Positions 1-7,641 of a stretch of 64,000 nt of DNA are shown piece after piece (the stretch's first letter is position 1; every line of letters starts with the position of its first letter). A program made the translations under genes and the position numbers. The notes beneath the pieces are model-generated. The model made no database searches. It was not told where the DNA came from and saw only the letters and a program-made list of their open reading frames with translations. Source of the stretch: Thermodesulforhabdus norvegica (GTDB lineage: Bacteria > Desulfobacterota > Syntrophobacteria > Syntrophobacterales > Thermodesulforhabdaceae). The stretch covers positions 19,914 through 83,913 of the forward strand of contig NZ_FOUU01000010.1 in NCBI RefSeq assembly GCF_900114975.1. The letters are read 5' to 3'.

Positions 1-1
1 C

Positions 2-655
2 CACAGAGCGCTCGAAACCCCAGAACGCCCCGTGGCCATTGTCATCGGAGGAGCAAAGGTATCCACCAAGATAGGAGTACTCGAAAACCTCCTTTCCCGA
101 TGCAACATCATGATAATAGGCGGTGCCATGGCAAACACTTTTATGAAGGCTCTTGGCAGGCCGGTGGGTGCCTCTCAGGTCGAAGATGACTACATCGAAA
201 CGGCAAGGGAATTCCTGAAAAGGGCGCAGGAATTGGGTGTCGAAGTTCACCTTCCTGTTGATGCCGTTGCTGCACCTTCTATCGATGCCGAAGCCGAAGC
301 TATGGAGGTATCTCTGGATAACATTCCGGAAAATCTGGCAATCTTCGATGTAGGACCTCGTACGGTTGAGCTTTTCCGTGAAGCCATCGAGAAGGCGTCC
401 ACGGTGGTCTGGAACGGTCCAATGGGGGTTTTTGAAAAACCGGCCTTCGCCAGAGGAACGATGGAGCTAGCAAAGGCAATAGCGGAGCACAAGGGTCTCA
501 CGGTCGCGGGAGGCGGAGACACGGTATCGGCCCTGAACGAATTCGGTCTTTACGACAAAGTCGGATACGTATCGACGGGAGGAGGTGCCTTTCTTGAGCT
601 TCTGGAAGGTAAAGCACTTCCGGGCGTAGAAGCGCTGGAAAGGTGTGGCAAGTAG
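2..655 (+). CDS. pgk: Phosphoglycerate kinase, C-terminal part (5' end outside window)
   Basis: Glycolytic/gluconeogenic enzyme that interconverts 1,3-bisphosphoglycerate and 3-phosphoglycerate with ADP/ATP in the cytoplasm. The open frame runs in from base 2, so the N-terminal half lies off the window; the GTG at 32 is internal. Visible family motifs are GGAKVSTKIGVLENL (start of the nucleotide-binding domain), NGPMGVFE, and the C-terminal GGGDTVSAL and STGGGAFLELLEGK segment. tpiA and secG follow on the same strand 58 bp later, the common pgk-tpiA-secG arrangement. Identity is certain; only completeness is not visible. Confidence 0.97.
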   Translation, partial: HRALETPERPVAIVIGGAKVSTKIGVLENLLSRCNIMIIGGAMANTFMKALGRPVGASQVEDDYIETAREFLKRAQELGVEVHLPVDAVAAPSIDAEAEAMEVSLDNIPENLAIFDVGPRTVELFREAIEKASTVVWNGPMGVFEKPAFARGTMELAKAIAEHKGLTVAGGGDTVSALNEFGLYDKVGYVSTGGGAFLELLEGKALPGVEALERCGK

Positions 656-713
656 ACGGTAATCCCTGGGGCAGCCGGTAGCTGCCCCTTTTTCGCAAGA
701 GGAGCACGTCACC

Positions 714-1481
714 ATGGTCAGAAGGAAGAATCTCATAGCCGCCAACTGGAAGATGCATAAAACCGTTTCAGAAGCAGTGGGGTTTGTAAGGGAACTTCAG
801 AAAAGCGTGGGAACCTTCGATGATAGAGAGGTTCTGATTGCTCCTCCCTTCACGGCGCTTTTAGCCGTTTCAAAGGAACTGTCCCGAGAGGATTTTTTTC
901 TGGGAGGTCAAAACTGTCACTGGGAAGAAAAAGGTGCCTATACCGGCGAGGTTTCGGTGCCCATGCTGAAGGACGTTGGGTGCCGTTACGTAATCGTTGG
1001 TCACTCCGAACGACGCCACATCTTCAAGGAAGACGACGAGGTAATAAACAAAAAAGTGCGAGCAGCCGTGAAATGGGGATTGGTGCCCATACTGTGCGTC
1101 GGGGAAATGCTGGAAGAACGCGAGGCGGGGAAAACCTTTGAAATCGTTTCAGACCAGCTGGAAAAAGGGCTGAAGGATGTTGATCTCCTGGACGGCCGTT
1201 CTGTCGTTATCGCATACGAACCGGTCTGGGCTATAGGAACAGGCCGTACGGCCACGCCCGAACAGGCTCAGGAGGTTCACTCCTTTATCAGAGAGAAGCT
1301 TTCCGGTAGTTACGGAAAAGATATTGCGCATTCCGTGAGAATATTGTATGGAGGCTCCGTCAAGCCGTCCAACGTTGACGACCTGATGAAGGAAGAGGAC
1401 GTTGACGGCCTTCTGGTGGGTGGAGCAAGCCTGGAGGTTGAATCTTTCAGGCGGATAATAGAATATCAGCAAAAAGGGTGA
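714..1481 (+). CDS. tpiA: Triosephosphate isomerase
   Basis: Interconverts dihydroxyacetone phosphate and glyceraldehyde 3-phosphate as a cytoplasmic homodimer. The 255-residue length is typical. Seen directly: AANWKMHK with Asn11 and catalytic Lys13, VIVGHSERR carrying the electrophilic His, AYEPVWAIGTG with the catalytic Glu and the start of mobile loop 6, and YGGSVKPSN for phosphate binding. The ATG at 714 follows a GAGGAG ribosome-binding site. It sits between pgk and secG and is very likely cotranscribed with both (7 bp to secG). Confidence 0.98.
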   Translation: MVRRKNLIAANWKMHKTVSEAVGFVRELQKSVGTFDDREVLIAPPFTALLAVSKELSREDFFLGGQNCHWEEKGAYTGEVSVPMLKDVGCRYVIVGHSERRHIFKEDDEVINKKVRAAVKWGLVPILCVGEMLEEREAGKTFEIVSDQLEKGLKDVDLLDGRSVVIAYEPVWAIGTGRTATPEQAQEVHSFIREKLSGSYGKDIAHSVRILYGGSVKPSNVDDLMKEEDVDGLLVGGASLEVESFRRIIEYQQKG

Positions 1482-1488
1482 TCGGGAT

Positions 1489-1896
1489 ATGCATGCATTG
1501 TTCGTGGTCTTTCACATCATTATCTGCATTATGTTAATTGCTATAGTGCTTTTGCAAACAGGCCGGGGAGCAGAAATCGGTGCGGCTTTCGGTGGTGCAT
1601 CGCGAACACTTTTCGGTGCCAGTGGTGCCACAACGGTAATGGGGAAAATCACGGCCGTCGTGGCCATACTCTTCATGATTAACTGTCTGGTTCTGACCTA
1701 TTATTCGGGAAGGCCCATATCCAAATCAATAATGGACAAACCCGTTGCCGAAGAGTCACTGCCGAAGGTGCCCGAGGCCAAACCCGTTCCCGTTCCGGTC
1801 ACGAAGACCGAAGAACCTTCTTCCGGTGTGCCTGCTTCAACGACCGATCAGGCTACGACGGAAAGTGCTGATGAGAACGGTCAAAAGGTCAGGTAG
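1489..1896 (+). CDS. secG: Preprotein translocase subunit SecG
   Basis: Small inner-membrane subunit of the SecYEG translocon. The 135-residue product shows the SecG plan: an N-terminal membrane helix (about residues 3-22), the conserved cytoplasmic loop with QTGRGAEIGAAFGGASRTLFGASG, a second helix (about 53-73) and a long hydrophilic tail rich in Pro, Val and Glu. The tail of about 60 residues is longer than in E. coli SecG but common in deltaproteobacteria. It lies 7 bp after tpiA, and an intrinsic terminator follows at 2030. secY is in the ribosomal operon far away at 52.7-54.0 kb. Confidence 0.93.
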   Translation: MHALFVVFHIIICIMLIAIVLLQTGRGAEIGAAFGGASRTLFGASGATTVMGKITAVVAILFMINCLVLTYYSGRPISKSIMDKPVAEESLPKVPEAKPVPVPVTKTEEPSSGVPASTTDQATTESADENGQKVR

Positions 1897-2029
1897 GTTG
1901 TCTAAAATTTTTCGAATAAAAAGCTTGCCTTTTGCAGTCGATCATGTATAGTTGAAAGCGTTGTTTGATTGTTAAGTGAAGGAAGTTTTGTGAATTTAGA
2001 TTTTGAACGGAAAATAAAAAGAGAAGAAG

Positions 2030-2057
2030 CGGGCGTGAGCGTTCGCGCCCGTTTTTT
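2030..2057 (+). terminator. Intrinsic terminator after the pgk-tpiA-secG operon
   Basis: CGGGCG at 2030-2035 pairs with CGCCCG at 2046-2051 and is followed by a run of seven T. It lies 134 bp after the secG stop. The stretch between secG and this hairpin is AT-rich and contains no gene that I can support. Confidence 0.8.
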
Positions 2058-2170
2058 TATGGACGGCTGGGAAGATAGAAGTTCGGGTCCGGTCAGGCAA
2101 TCGGATTTTCCGGAAGGCTTTCTTTCCGCCAGGTTAGATGATCTTTAATTTTTCAGGAGGTACGAGTAGG

Positions 2171-2383
2171 ATGTCTGAAGGAAGGGTTAAGTGGTTTAAC
2201 GAGAAGAAAGGTTATGGTTTTATCGAGACCGAGACTCAGGGCGATGTTTTCGTACATTACACCGCCATCGAAGGTAGAGGTTTCAGGACGCTCCACGACG
2301 GAGATCTCGTAAGCTTTGAGATCGAGCAAAGTTCAAAGGGGCCTCAGGCCGTTCGGGTCAAAAAGCTGAACGGCATAAGATAA
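2171..2383 (+). CDS. Cold-shock domain protein (CspA family)
   Basis: Single-stranded RNA/DNA-binding cold-shock protein, a cytoplasmic RNA chaperone. I use the ATG at 2171, which follows AGGAGGT by 9 nt; an in-frame upstream start at 2138 would put that ribosome-binding site inside the gene. The resulting 70-residue protein is the usual Csp size. It begins [18 protein letters not shown], containing RNP1 (KGYGFIE), followed by RNP2 (DVFVHYTAI). It is monocistronic: a terminator precedes it at 2030 and a strong one follows at 2416. The roughly 110-nt leader after the first terminator may hold regulatory RNA structure, but I see no specific element. Confidence 0.95.
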   Translation: MSEGRVKWFNEKKGYGFIETETQGDVFVHYTAIEGRGFRTLHDGDLVSFEIEQSSKGPQAVRVKKLNGIR

Positions 2384-2415
2384 GCCGCTCTAAAAATCGC
2401 TAACCGAAACTAAGG

Positions 2416-2443
2416 ACCCGGGACTTTCGTCCCGGGTTTTTTT
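2416..2443 (+). terminator. Strong intrinsic terminator after the cold-shock gene
   Basis: ACCCGGGAC (2416-2424) and GTCCCGGGT (2429-2437) form a 9-bp perfect stem with a TTTC loop, followed by a seven-T tract counting the T of the stem. It ends 7 bp before the stop codon of the convergent molybdopterin oxidoreductase gene. Confidence 0.92.
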
Positions 2444-2449
2444 ATGAAC

Positions 2450-4522
2450 TCAATCAACGGGTCGAATCCTGCAGGGAATGCCTCTTAAGAGCGGCGTTCC
2501 GAATTCCTTCCCTGGTCGGCTACAATCGGTAATCCAGTTAAGGTTTGCTTCTGTCCACCTGTAACCTTTTTCGGGCCCATCTTCCGGGAACCACCACCCG
2601 TAAGCCGCAACAACGACGTCTTCACGAACCCCGGAATGATATCTGGCCTTTTGAACAACAGATCCCTTTGCAGTTTCTATATACATGGGATCACCCGAAG
2701 ATATTCCGTATTTTTTAGCAGTCTCCGGGTTGATAAAAGCAAAGGGTTCGGGACTGTGCTTTCTCAAAACCTCGACCCATCGATAAGAAGAATGAAGATA
2801 GAAGGGATCCTTCCGACAGGTAAGTAAAAGGGGGAAGGCTTCCGTTTCGGTTCCCACATCATCATAAACCGGAAGAGCAGGAAGACCCAGTTCATCTGCC
2901 CTGGAAAGCAGGAGTTCCACCTTACCGGTCGGAGTTCGGAAACCCTTATCAAGATATTTCCGGAACTTTTCTTCTCCTCTCAGGATTCCTTTCTGCACAA
3001 ACTCGTTATAATCGAGCCCGGAGGGTTTCAATACCTCATCGAGGAGAGCTTCATGGTCGTCGTACCAATATTCAGAGGGGGTTAGCCTTCTGCCCAGTTC
3101 GTTAAGGATCTTTATATCCGGCCAGCACTCACCGGGAGGATCAACTGCCCTGGGCCGGGCCAGGATGAAACCGTGCCCGAGGCCGTAATGTCCTATGTCG
3201 TTAAACTCAAACTGCGTTGCCGCCGGCAGGACAACATCTGCGTAGAGGGCCGTTGGGGTCAGGTAAATATCGGATACGGCGAGGAAGTCCAGCTTCATAA
3301 TGGCTTCGAGGGTTCTGGGACCATCCGCCCAGGTCAAAAGCGGATTGGTGCACTGCATGTAAGCTGCCTTTATGGGATAGGGAATCTCTTCGCACACTGC
3401 CTTTCGGAAGAAAGCGGGAGGTACGGTCATAAGCCGTGGAATTGTGCCGAAATGGGCATGAACCATCTGTCTGGGCTTATCCGGAATTTTTTTCGCTTTG
3501 ACGAAATCACCCAGGCGGGCTACCGGCGGGTCCAGGGCTTCAACATTTCCGCCGGGAACATCGAGGTTGCCGCAAATTGCCATAAGGCAGATCAGAGCAC
3601 GGCAGGCATTAAAATTATTCGGAGTCTGTTCTATGGCATTACCCCAGGCGACGGCAGCCGGTTTGGCCGATGCATACAATCGGGCAGCATTTTCTATAAG
3701 ATCCGAATCAACACCAACAAGAGGTGCCACGGAATGGGGTGAGAACTTTTCAACGTGGGTTGCCAGTTCTTCAAAACCGTGGGTCCATCGGGAGACAAAC
3801 TCTTCATCGTAGAGCCTCTCAGAAACTATTACATTAAGCATGGCAAGGGCAAGTAAGGCATCCCGACCGGGTTTTACGGGTAGATAAAGCTCTGCACGCT
3901 TTGCCAGCCTGGTCTTCATCGGATCCACAACGATGAGTTTCGTTCCCGCAGCAAGACGATCCAGCAGGAGAGTTCCCATGAGGCCTTCTTCGTTAGTTGC
4001 AACGGGGTTGCTTCCCCACAGAAGTATTACTTCTGAATGGTGACGAAAGTCGGCTACGGGATAAAAACCGCAGGTATGAAGACCCGTAACTTCCCGGGGA
4101 GCATGACACACATCCTGTACGGCTACCACATTTGGCGAGCCGAAAAGATTGGCCAGACGAATGAGTACGAAATGCTCAAGCCCCTTGGGCATCCCCTGAC
4201 AGAAAGCAACAGCCCTTGCGCCGTGCTTTTCCCTGACCCGATCGAGATTTTCCGCAATCAAACCAAGGGCCTCATCCCAGCTTGCCCTTCTCCACCTGTT
4301 TTCCCCTCTTTTTCCCGTCCTGATGATGGGATAAGTCAGCCGCGCCGGATGGTTCAGTTTTTCAACGGCACCGAAGGCTTTAGCACAGAGATAAGGCTTT
4401 CCGGTCCATCCACCGGGATCAGGATGCACCCTCCTTATGCCACTGTCGTCAATCTCTAACATGATCGGACAACCGCCATGATCCATTCGCCCACAGTGGG
4501 TTTTCAAAAGCCGCAGAGTCAT
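2450..4522 (-). CDS. Molybdopterin (Mo/W-bisMGD) oxidoreductase, catalytic subunit, cytoplasmic
   Basis: A 690-residue member of the DMSO-reductase superfamily. Domains in order: N-terminal iron-sulfur region (about 1-60), molybdopterin oxidoreductase core (about 60-470) and the C-terminal molydopterin-dinucleotide-binding domain (about 565-685). No twin-arginine signal peptide is seen, so it is probably cytoplasmic. Cys139 in QDVCHAPR is a plausible Mo/W ligand. The cluster motif is unusual: Cys10, Asp14, Cys18, Cys46, so the usual second cysteine is an aspartate. No electron-transfer or membrane subunit lies beside it; it stands 18 bp downstream of a GTPase gene on the same strand. Substrate cannot be told from sequence; thiosulfate/polysulfide reductase-like, formate dehydrogenase-like or acetylene hydratase-like roles are all open. 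Confidence 0.88.
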   Translation of the reverse strand: MTLRLLKTHCGRMDHGGCPIMLEIDDSGIRRVHPDPGGWTGKPYLCAKAFGAVEKLNHPARLTYPIIRTGKRGENRWRRASWDEALGLIAENLDRVREKHGARAVAFCQGMPKGLEHFVLIRLANLFGSPNVVAVQDVCHAPREVTGLHTCGFYPVADFRHHSEVILLWGSNPVATNEEGLMGTLLLDRLAAGTKLIVVDPMKTRLAKRAELYLPVKPGRDALLALAMLNVIVSERLYDEEFVSRWTHGFEELATHVEKFSPHSVAPLVGVDSDLIENAARLYASAKPAAVAWGNAIEQTPNNFNACRALICLMAICGNLDVPGGNVEALDPPVARLGDFVKAKKIPDKPRQMVHAHFGTIPRLMTVPPAFFRKAVCEEIPYPIKAAYMQCTNPLLTWADGPRTLEAIMKLDFLAVSDIYLTPTALYADVVLPAATQFEFNDIGHYGLGHGFILARPRAVDPPGECWPDIKILNELGRRLTPSEYWYDDHEALLDEVLKPSGLDYNEFVQKGILRGEEKFRKYLDKGFRTPTGKVELLLSRADELGLPALPVYDDVGTETEAFPLLLTCRKDPFYLHSSYRWVEVLRKHSPEPFAFINPETAKKYGISSGDPMYIETAKGSVVQKARYHSGVREDVVVAAYGWWFPEDGPEKGYRWTEANLNWITDCSRPGKEFGTPLLRGIPCRIRPVD

Positions 4523-4540
4523 TTCCCGAATCTCCTTAGA

Positions 4541-5527
4541 TCAAATGTGAAGCTCTACGATGTCCCCGTCCTGAAGAACATAGTCTTTCTGAACCATCTG
4601 ACCGTCGAATACGGCCTTACCCCATATTTTGGCGTACTTGAGTTTCTCCAGAAAATCCTTGTGTATCTTTCCGGCAAGCTCCTCCAGAGTACTATCCTTA
4701 GGAAGCACAAAAGGCTGGCTTAAATCGGGCTCTTTACCGGGCGCTTTGGTATAAACCCGAATTATGTCACCCAGTTCATAAATCTTCCTCAAAAAAAGCT
4801 CACCGTACTGATTATGCCTTGTCGAAAAAGGAATACAGGGTAGAGCCACCTGTGCGAGTTCCAAAAACACCTCAAAGTCTTCATAATCCTTTGGTGTATC
4901 GACTTTGTTCACCACAACACAACATTTCTTTACGAAGGGTCTTTTCTTCAAATCATCGGGGATGGGAAAACCCTGCGGATAAATCCTGAGGCTCTTCAGT
5001 ACGGAGACCGTTTCTTCGTAGTGAAGAAAGGGATCATCCTTGATGTCCACGACAATTGCCAGAATGTCCGCACGCCTCATCAGGTCGGACATCCAGGGAT
5101 CCACATAATCCGGATTTATCGGTGGAGTATCGATGAGCTGGAACTGAATATTTTCGAACTGGGCCATACCCGGCAGAGGCTTCCAGGTTGTGTGGGGAAA
5201 ATCGGCAATTTCCGGCTGAGCCTTTGTAAGAACGGAAAGAATCGACGATTTACCCGTATTCGGTGGGCCGACGAGAGCGACCTGCAAAGCCCCTTCCTTT
5301 TCGATGACATAGGAAACATCCCTGCGAGAGGCTGACTTCTTCTGTTGAGCCTGGGCCTTGAACTTGGCAATCTTGCTTGTAAGAGCCGCGCGCAGTTTGT
5401 CCGTGCCCTTGTGCTTTGGCATAATGGTGAGCATTTCTTCAAGGGCACGGATTTTTTCCTCCGGAGTCTTTGCTTCTCTATATCTTTTTTCCGCTTCGAA
5501 ATAATGAGGCGGAAGATTTGCAGGCAT
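4541..5527 (-). CDS. TGS-domain GTPase (OBG/DRG-like)
   Basis: A 328-residue predicted cytoplasmic GTPase. It has a charged helical N-terminus (about 1-70), a GTPase domain starting with the P-loop VGPPNTGKSS (around residue 86), switch II-type LIDTPP, VVNKVD as the NKxD base-specificity motif, and a C-terminal TGS domain (last ~70 residues, ending KDYVLQDGDIVELHI). This layout resembles the Obg/DRG branch of TRAFAC GTPases, for which ribosome or RNA-linked roles are usual, but the cellular role here is unknown. I start it at the ATG at 5527 because AGGTGG lies just upstream; the alternative ATG at 5542 would overlap that site. Probably cotranscribed with the oxidoreductase gene 18 bp downstream. 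Confidence 0.88.
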   Translation of the reverse strand: MPANLPPHYFEAEKRYREAKTPEEKIRALEEMLTIMPKHKGTDKLRAALTSKIAKFKAQAQQKKSASRRDVSYVIEKEGALQVALVGPPNTGKSSILSVLTKAQPEIADFPHTTWKPLPGMAQFENIQFQLIDTPPINPDYVDPWMSDLMRRADILAIVVDIKDDPFLHYEETVSVLKSLRIYPQGFPIPDDLKKRPFVKKCCVVVNKVDTPKDYEDFEVFLELAQVALPCIPFSTRHNQYGELFLRKIYELGDIIRVYTKAPGKEPDLSQPFVLPKDSTLEELAGKIHKDFLEKLKYAKIWGKAVFDGQMVQKDYVLQDGDIVELHI

Positions 5528-5631
5528 TTCTGACCACCTCACTCTTGATTTATTTTGTGAAAAAACACTAAAAGGAATCTCCGGAGTTTGTCAACGATGG
5601 GCATCAAGGCTTGTTTTAAAAGGAGAATGAA

Positions 5632-5799
5632 ATGACTTGTCCCAAATGCGGCAAAGCTCTTTACCTGGTAAAAACCTGACGGGCCGTCTTCCTGCGCTGC
5701 AAGGATTGCGGCTCCGTTTTTACACCGGCAGAACTAAAGGACCAGCTTGACGATTCCCTAGAAATTACCCTGGGATCCTGCAGAGTGGACAGGATTTAG
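5632..5799 (+). CDS. Small dual-CxxC zinc-ribbon-like protein with in-frame UGA, probable selenoprotein
   Basis: The frame starts at the ATG at 5632 behind AAGGAGA and runs 55 codons to a TAG at 5797-5799, with one internal TGA at codon 16 (5677-5679). Before the TGA it encodes MTCPKCGKALYLVKT and after it RAVFLRCKDCGSVF and an acidic tail, so the two CxxC pairs that would build one zinc ribbon lie on opposite sides of the TGA. A stem-loop starts at the base after the TGA (see the SECIS entry). I recall a family of small proteins with two CxxC motifs that occur as Cys or Sec forms in deltaproteobacteria; this product fits it, but I could not search. Reading TGA as Sec gives a 55-residue protein; reading it as stop leaves only a 15-residue peptide. 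A pseudogene is the main alternative. Divergent from the GTPase gene, convergent with amtB. Function unknown; a thiol/selenol redox role is inference. Confidence 0.75.
5680..5716 (+). promoter_or_regulatory. Candidate bacterial SECIS element
   Basis: Starting at the base after the UGA, CGG+GCCG (5680-5686) pairs with CGGC (5709-5712) and CCG (5714-5716), with U5713 bulged, giving seven pairs. A small internal loop (5687-5689/5706-5708) follows, then UCCU (5690-5693) pairs with AGGA (5702-5705) around an 8-nt apical loop. Size and position match bacterial SECIS elements, which lie inside the coding region directly 3' of UGA for SelB binding. Pairing was worked out by eye, without an energy calculation. 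Confidence 0.65.
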
Positions 5800-5801
5800 T
5801 C

Positions 5802-5840
5802 CGGTAAACCCGGGGTCCATGTTATCGCCCGGGTTTACCG
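5802..5840. terminator. 13-bp perfect inverted repeat between convergent genes
   Basis: CGGTAAACCCGGG (5802-5814) and CCCGGGTTTACCG (5828-5840) are exact inverted repeats with a 13-nt loop. They sit between the selenoprotein stop (5799) and the amtB stop (5843). The flanking T runs are weak on both strands, so it is best read as a bidirectional or stabilising 3' hairpin rather than a classic terminator. Confidence 0.6.
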
Positions 5841-5842
5841 CT

Positions 5843-7141
5843 TTAAAAGAAGTGGTATCCCGACTCTCCATGAAGCTCCTTATCCAGCCCATTGATCTCC
5901 GCTTCTTCAGAAACTCTGAGGCCCATGACGAAATCCACTACCCTGGCAAGCAAATAGGTCATCACATAGCAATAAAGGGCCACTGAAACGGCCGCCAGGA
6001 TCTGCACCGCCATCTGACGAACATTGCCGTGAATGAGTCCCGTTGCTCCAACACCTGCAAAGGCTCCCGTAGCAAGAGCGCCGAACATGCCTCCAATCCC
6101 GTGGATACCGACGACATCCAGAGAATCATCCAGTCTCAGTGCATATTTCAATCTCACTCCGTAATAACACACCACTCCCGCCGCAAGCCCGATTATCAGC
6201 GCCCAGAAGGGAGTTACGAACCCTGCGGCCGGGGTAATGGCCACCAGTCCTGCAATTGCTCCGGAACTGAATCCCAGGGCGCTGGGCTTCTTTAAAAGCA
6301 TCCACTCCATAATTATCCAGGAAAGAGCTGCCCCACAGGAAGCCGTCATGGTGGTGCACAACGCAAGGCCTGCAGTTCCATTGGCCCCCAGAGCGCTTCC
6401 GGCATTAAATCCCAGCCAACCAAACCAGAGCAAGGCACAGCCAAGAACCGTAAGGGTGAGGTTATGAGGAAGGAAGGCCTCTCTTGGGAAGCCTATCCTG
6501 TTTCGTAAAACCGCAACAATCGCGAGGGCGGAAACCCCGGAAGTCAGATGAACAACGGTACCACCGGCAAAATCCAGGGCTTCCATCTTCTGGAGCCATC
6601 CCCCACCCCAAACCCAGTGTGCCACGGGATCATAGACCAGGGTAGCCCACAGAAGTAGAAACACGCAGTATGAACTGAACTTTATCCTCTCCGCCACGGC
6701 ACCGCTTATAAGAGCCGGTGTGAGAATTGCAAACATCCCCTGGAACCACACGAACACAAAGGACGGGATAGTTCCGATGATCGACCCGGTACTTATACCT
6801 TTTAAAAACACATGAGAAAAACCCCCGATCAGAGAGTTTCCTTCACCAAAGGCGAGGCTGTAACCAATAACCATCCACTGGACTCCGATGATGCCCATGG
6901 ATACCATCGAATGCATTATGGAGCTGAGAACGTTTTTACTCCGGACCATGCCGGAATAGAAAAAGGCAAGACCGGGTATCATGAACATCACAAGAGCCGA
7001 CGACATAAGAACCCAGGCCGTATCTCCCGTATCGGGTTGCTCGGCCCCGGAGGCCAGGGATGGAATTACTATCGGTAAGATAACCCACGGAGTTAAGGCA
7101 GGCCTCTTCTTACAGGCTTTATAAAGACGGAAAAGATCCAT
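5843..7141 (-). CDS. amtB: Ammonium transporter
   Basis: Inner-membrane ammonia/ammonium channel of the Amt/Mep/Rh family, 432 residues. The N-terminus has a short basic leader and a hydrophobic stretch ending ...SLASGAEQ, consistent with the cleaved signal peptide known for some Amt proteins. Family hallmarks follow: AWVLMSSALVMFMIPGLAFFYSGMVR, the pore region with WGGGWL and DFAGGTVVHLTSG, GWLGFNAGS, and DVVGIHGIGGMFGALATG with the conserved pore histidine. Eleven hydrophobic segments are plausible. It lies 50 bp downstream of glnB, and PII/AmtB pairs act together: unmodified PII plugs the channel when nitrogen is plentiful. Confidence 0.96.
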   Translation of the reverse strand: MDLFRLYKACKKRPALTPWVILPIVIPSLASGAEQPDTGDTAWVLMSSALVMFMIPGLAFFYSGMVRSKNVLSSIMHSMVSMGIIGVQWMVIGYSLAFGEGNSLIGGFSHVFLKGISTGSIIGTIPSFVFVWFQGMFAILTPALISGAVAERIKFSSYCVFLLLWATLVYDPVAHWVWGGGWLQKMEALDFAGGTVVHLTSGVSALAIVAVLRNRIGFPREAFLPHNLTLTVLGCALLWFGWLGFNAGSALGANGTAGLALCTTMTASCGAALSWIIMEWMLLKKPSALGFSSGAIAGLVAITPAAGFVTPFWALIIGLAAGVVCYYGVRLKYALRLDDSLDVVGIHGIGGMFGALATGAFAGVGATGLIHGNVRQMAVQILAAVSVALYCYVMTYLLARVVDFVMGLRVSEEAEINGLDKELHGESGYHFF

Positions 7142-7191
7142 GGCAGTCCCCTTCCCTTGCCTTTATTTTCAGACTGAGCAATAAACGGGTT

Positions 7192-7608
<417 letters not shown>

Positions 7609-7641
7609 TTATTTTAGTTACCGAGAACGGCTCGTCCCGGA

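Noticed and set aside
3173..3742. Plus-strand open frame opposite the molybdopterin oxidoreductase
   Set aside because: Antisense shadow of a clear gene, with no family features.
5632..5799. Reading the small TGA-containing frame as a plain pseudogene
   Set aside because: The frame continues cleanly with a matching second CxxC, a normal stop and a hairpin directly after the TGA; decay would not be expected to keep these. I keep pseudogene as the alternative.
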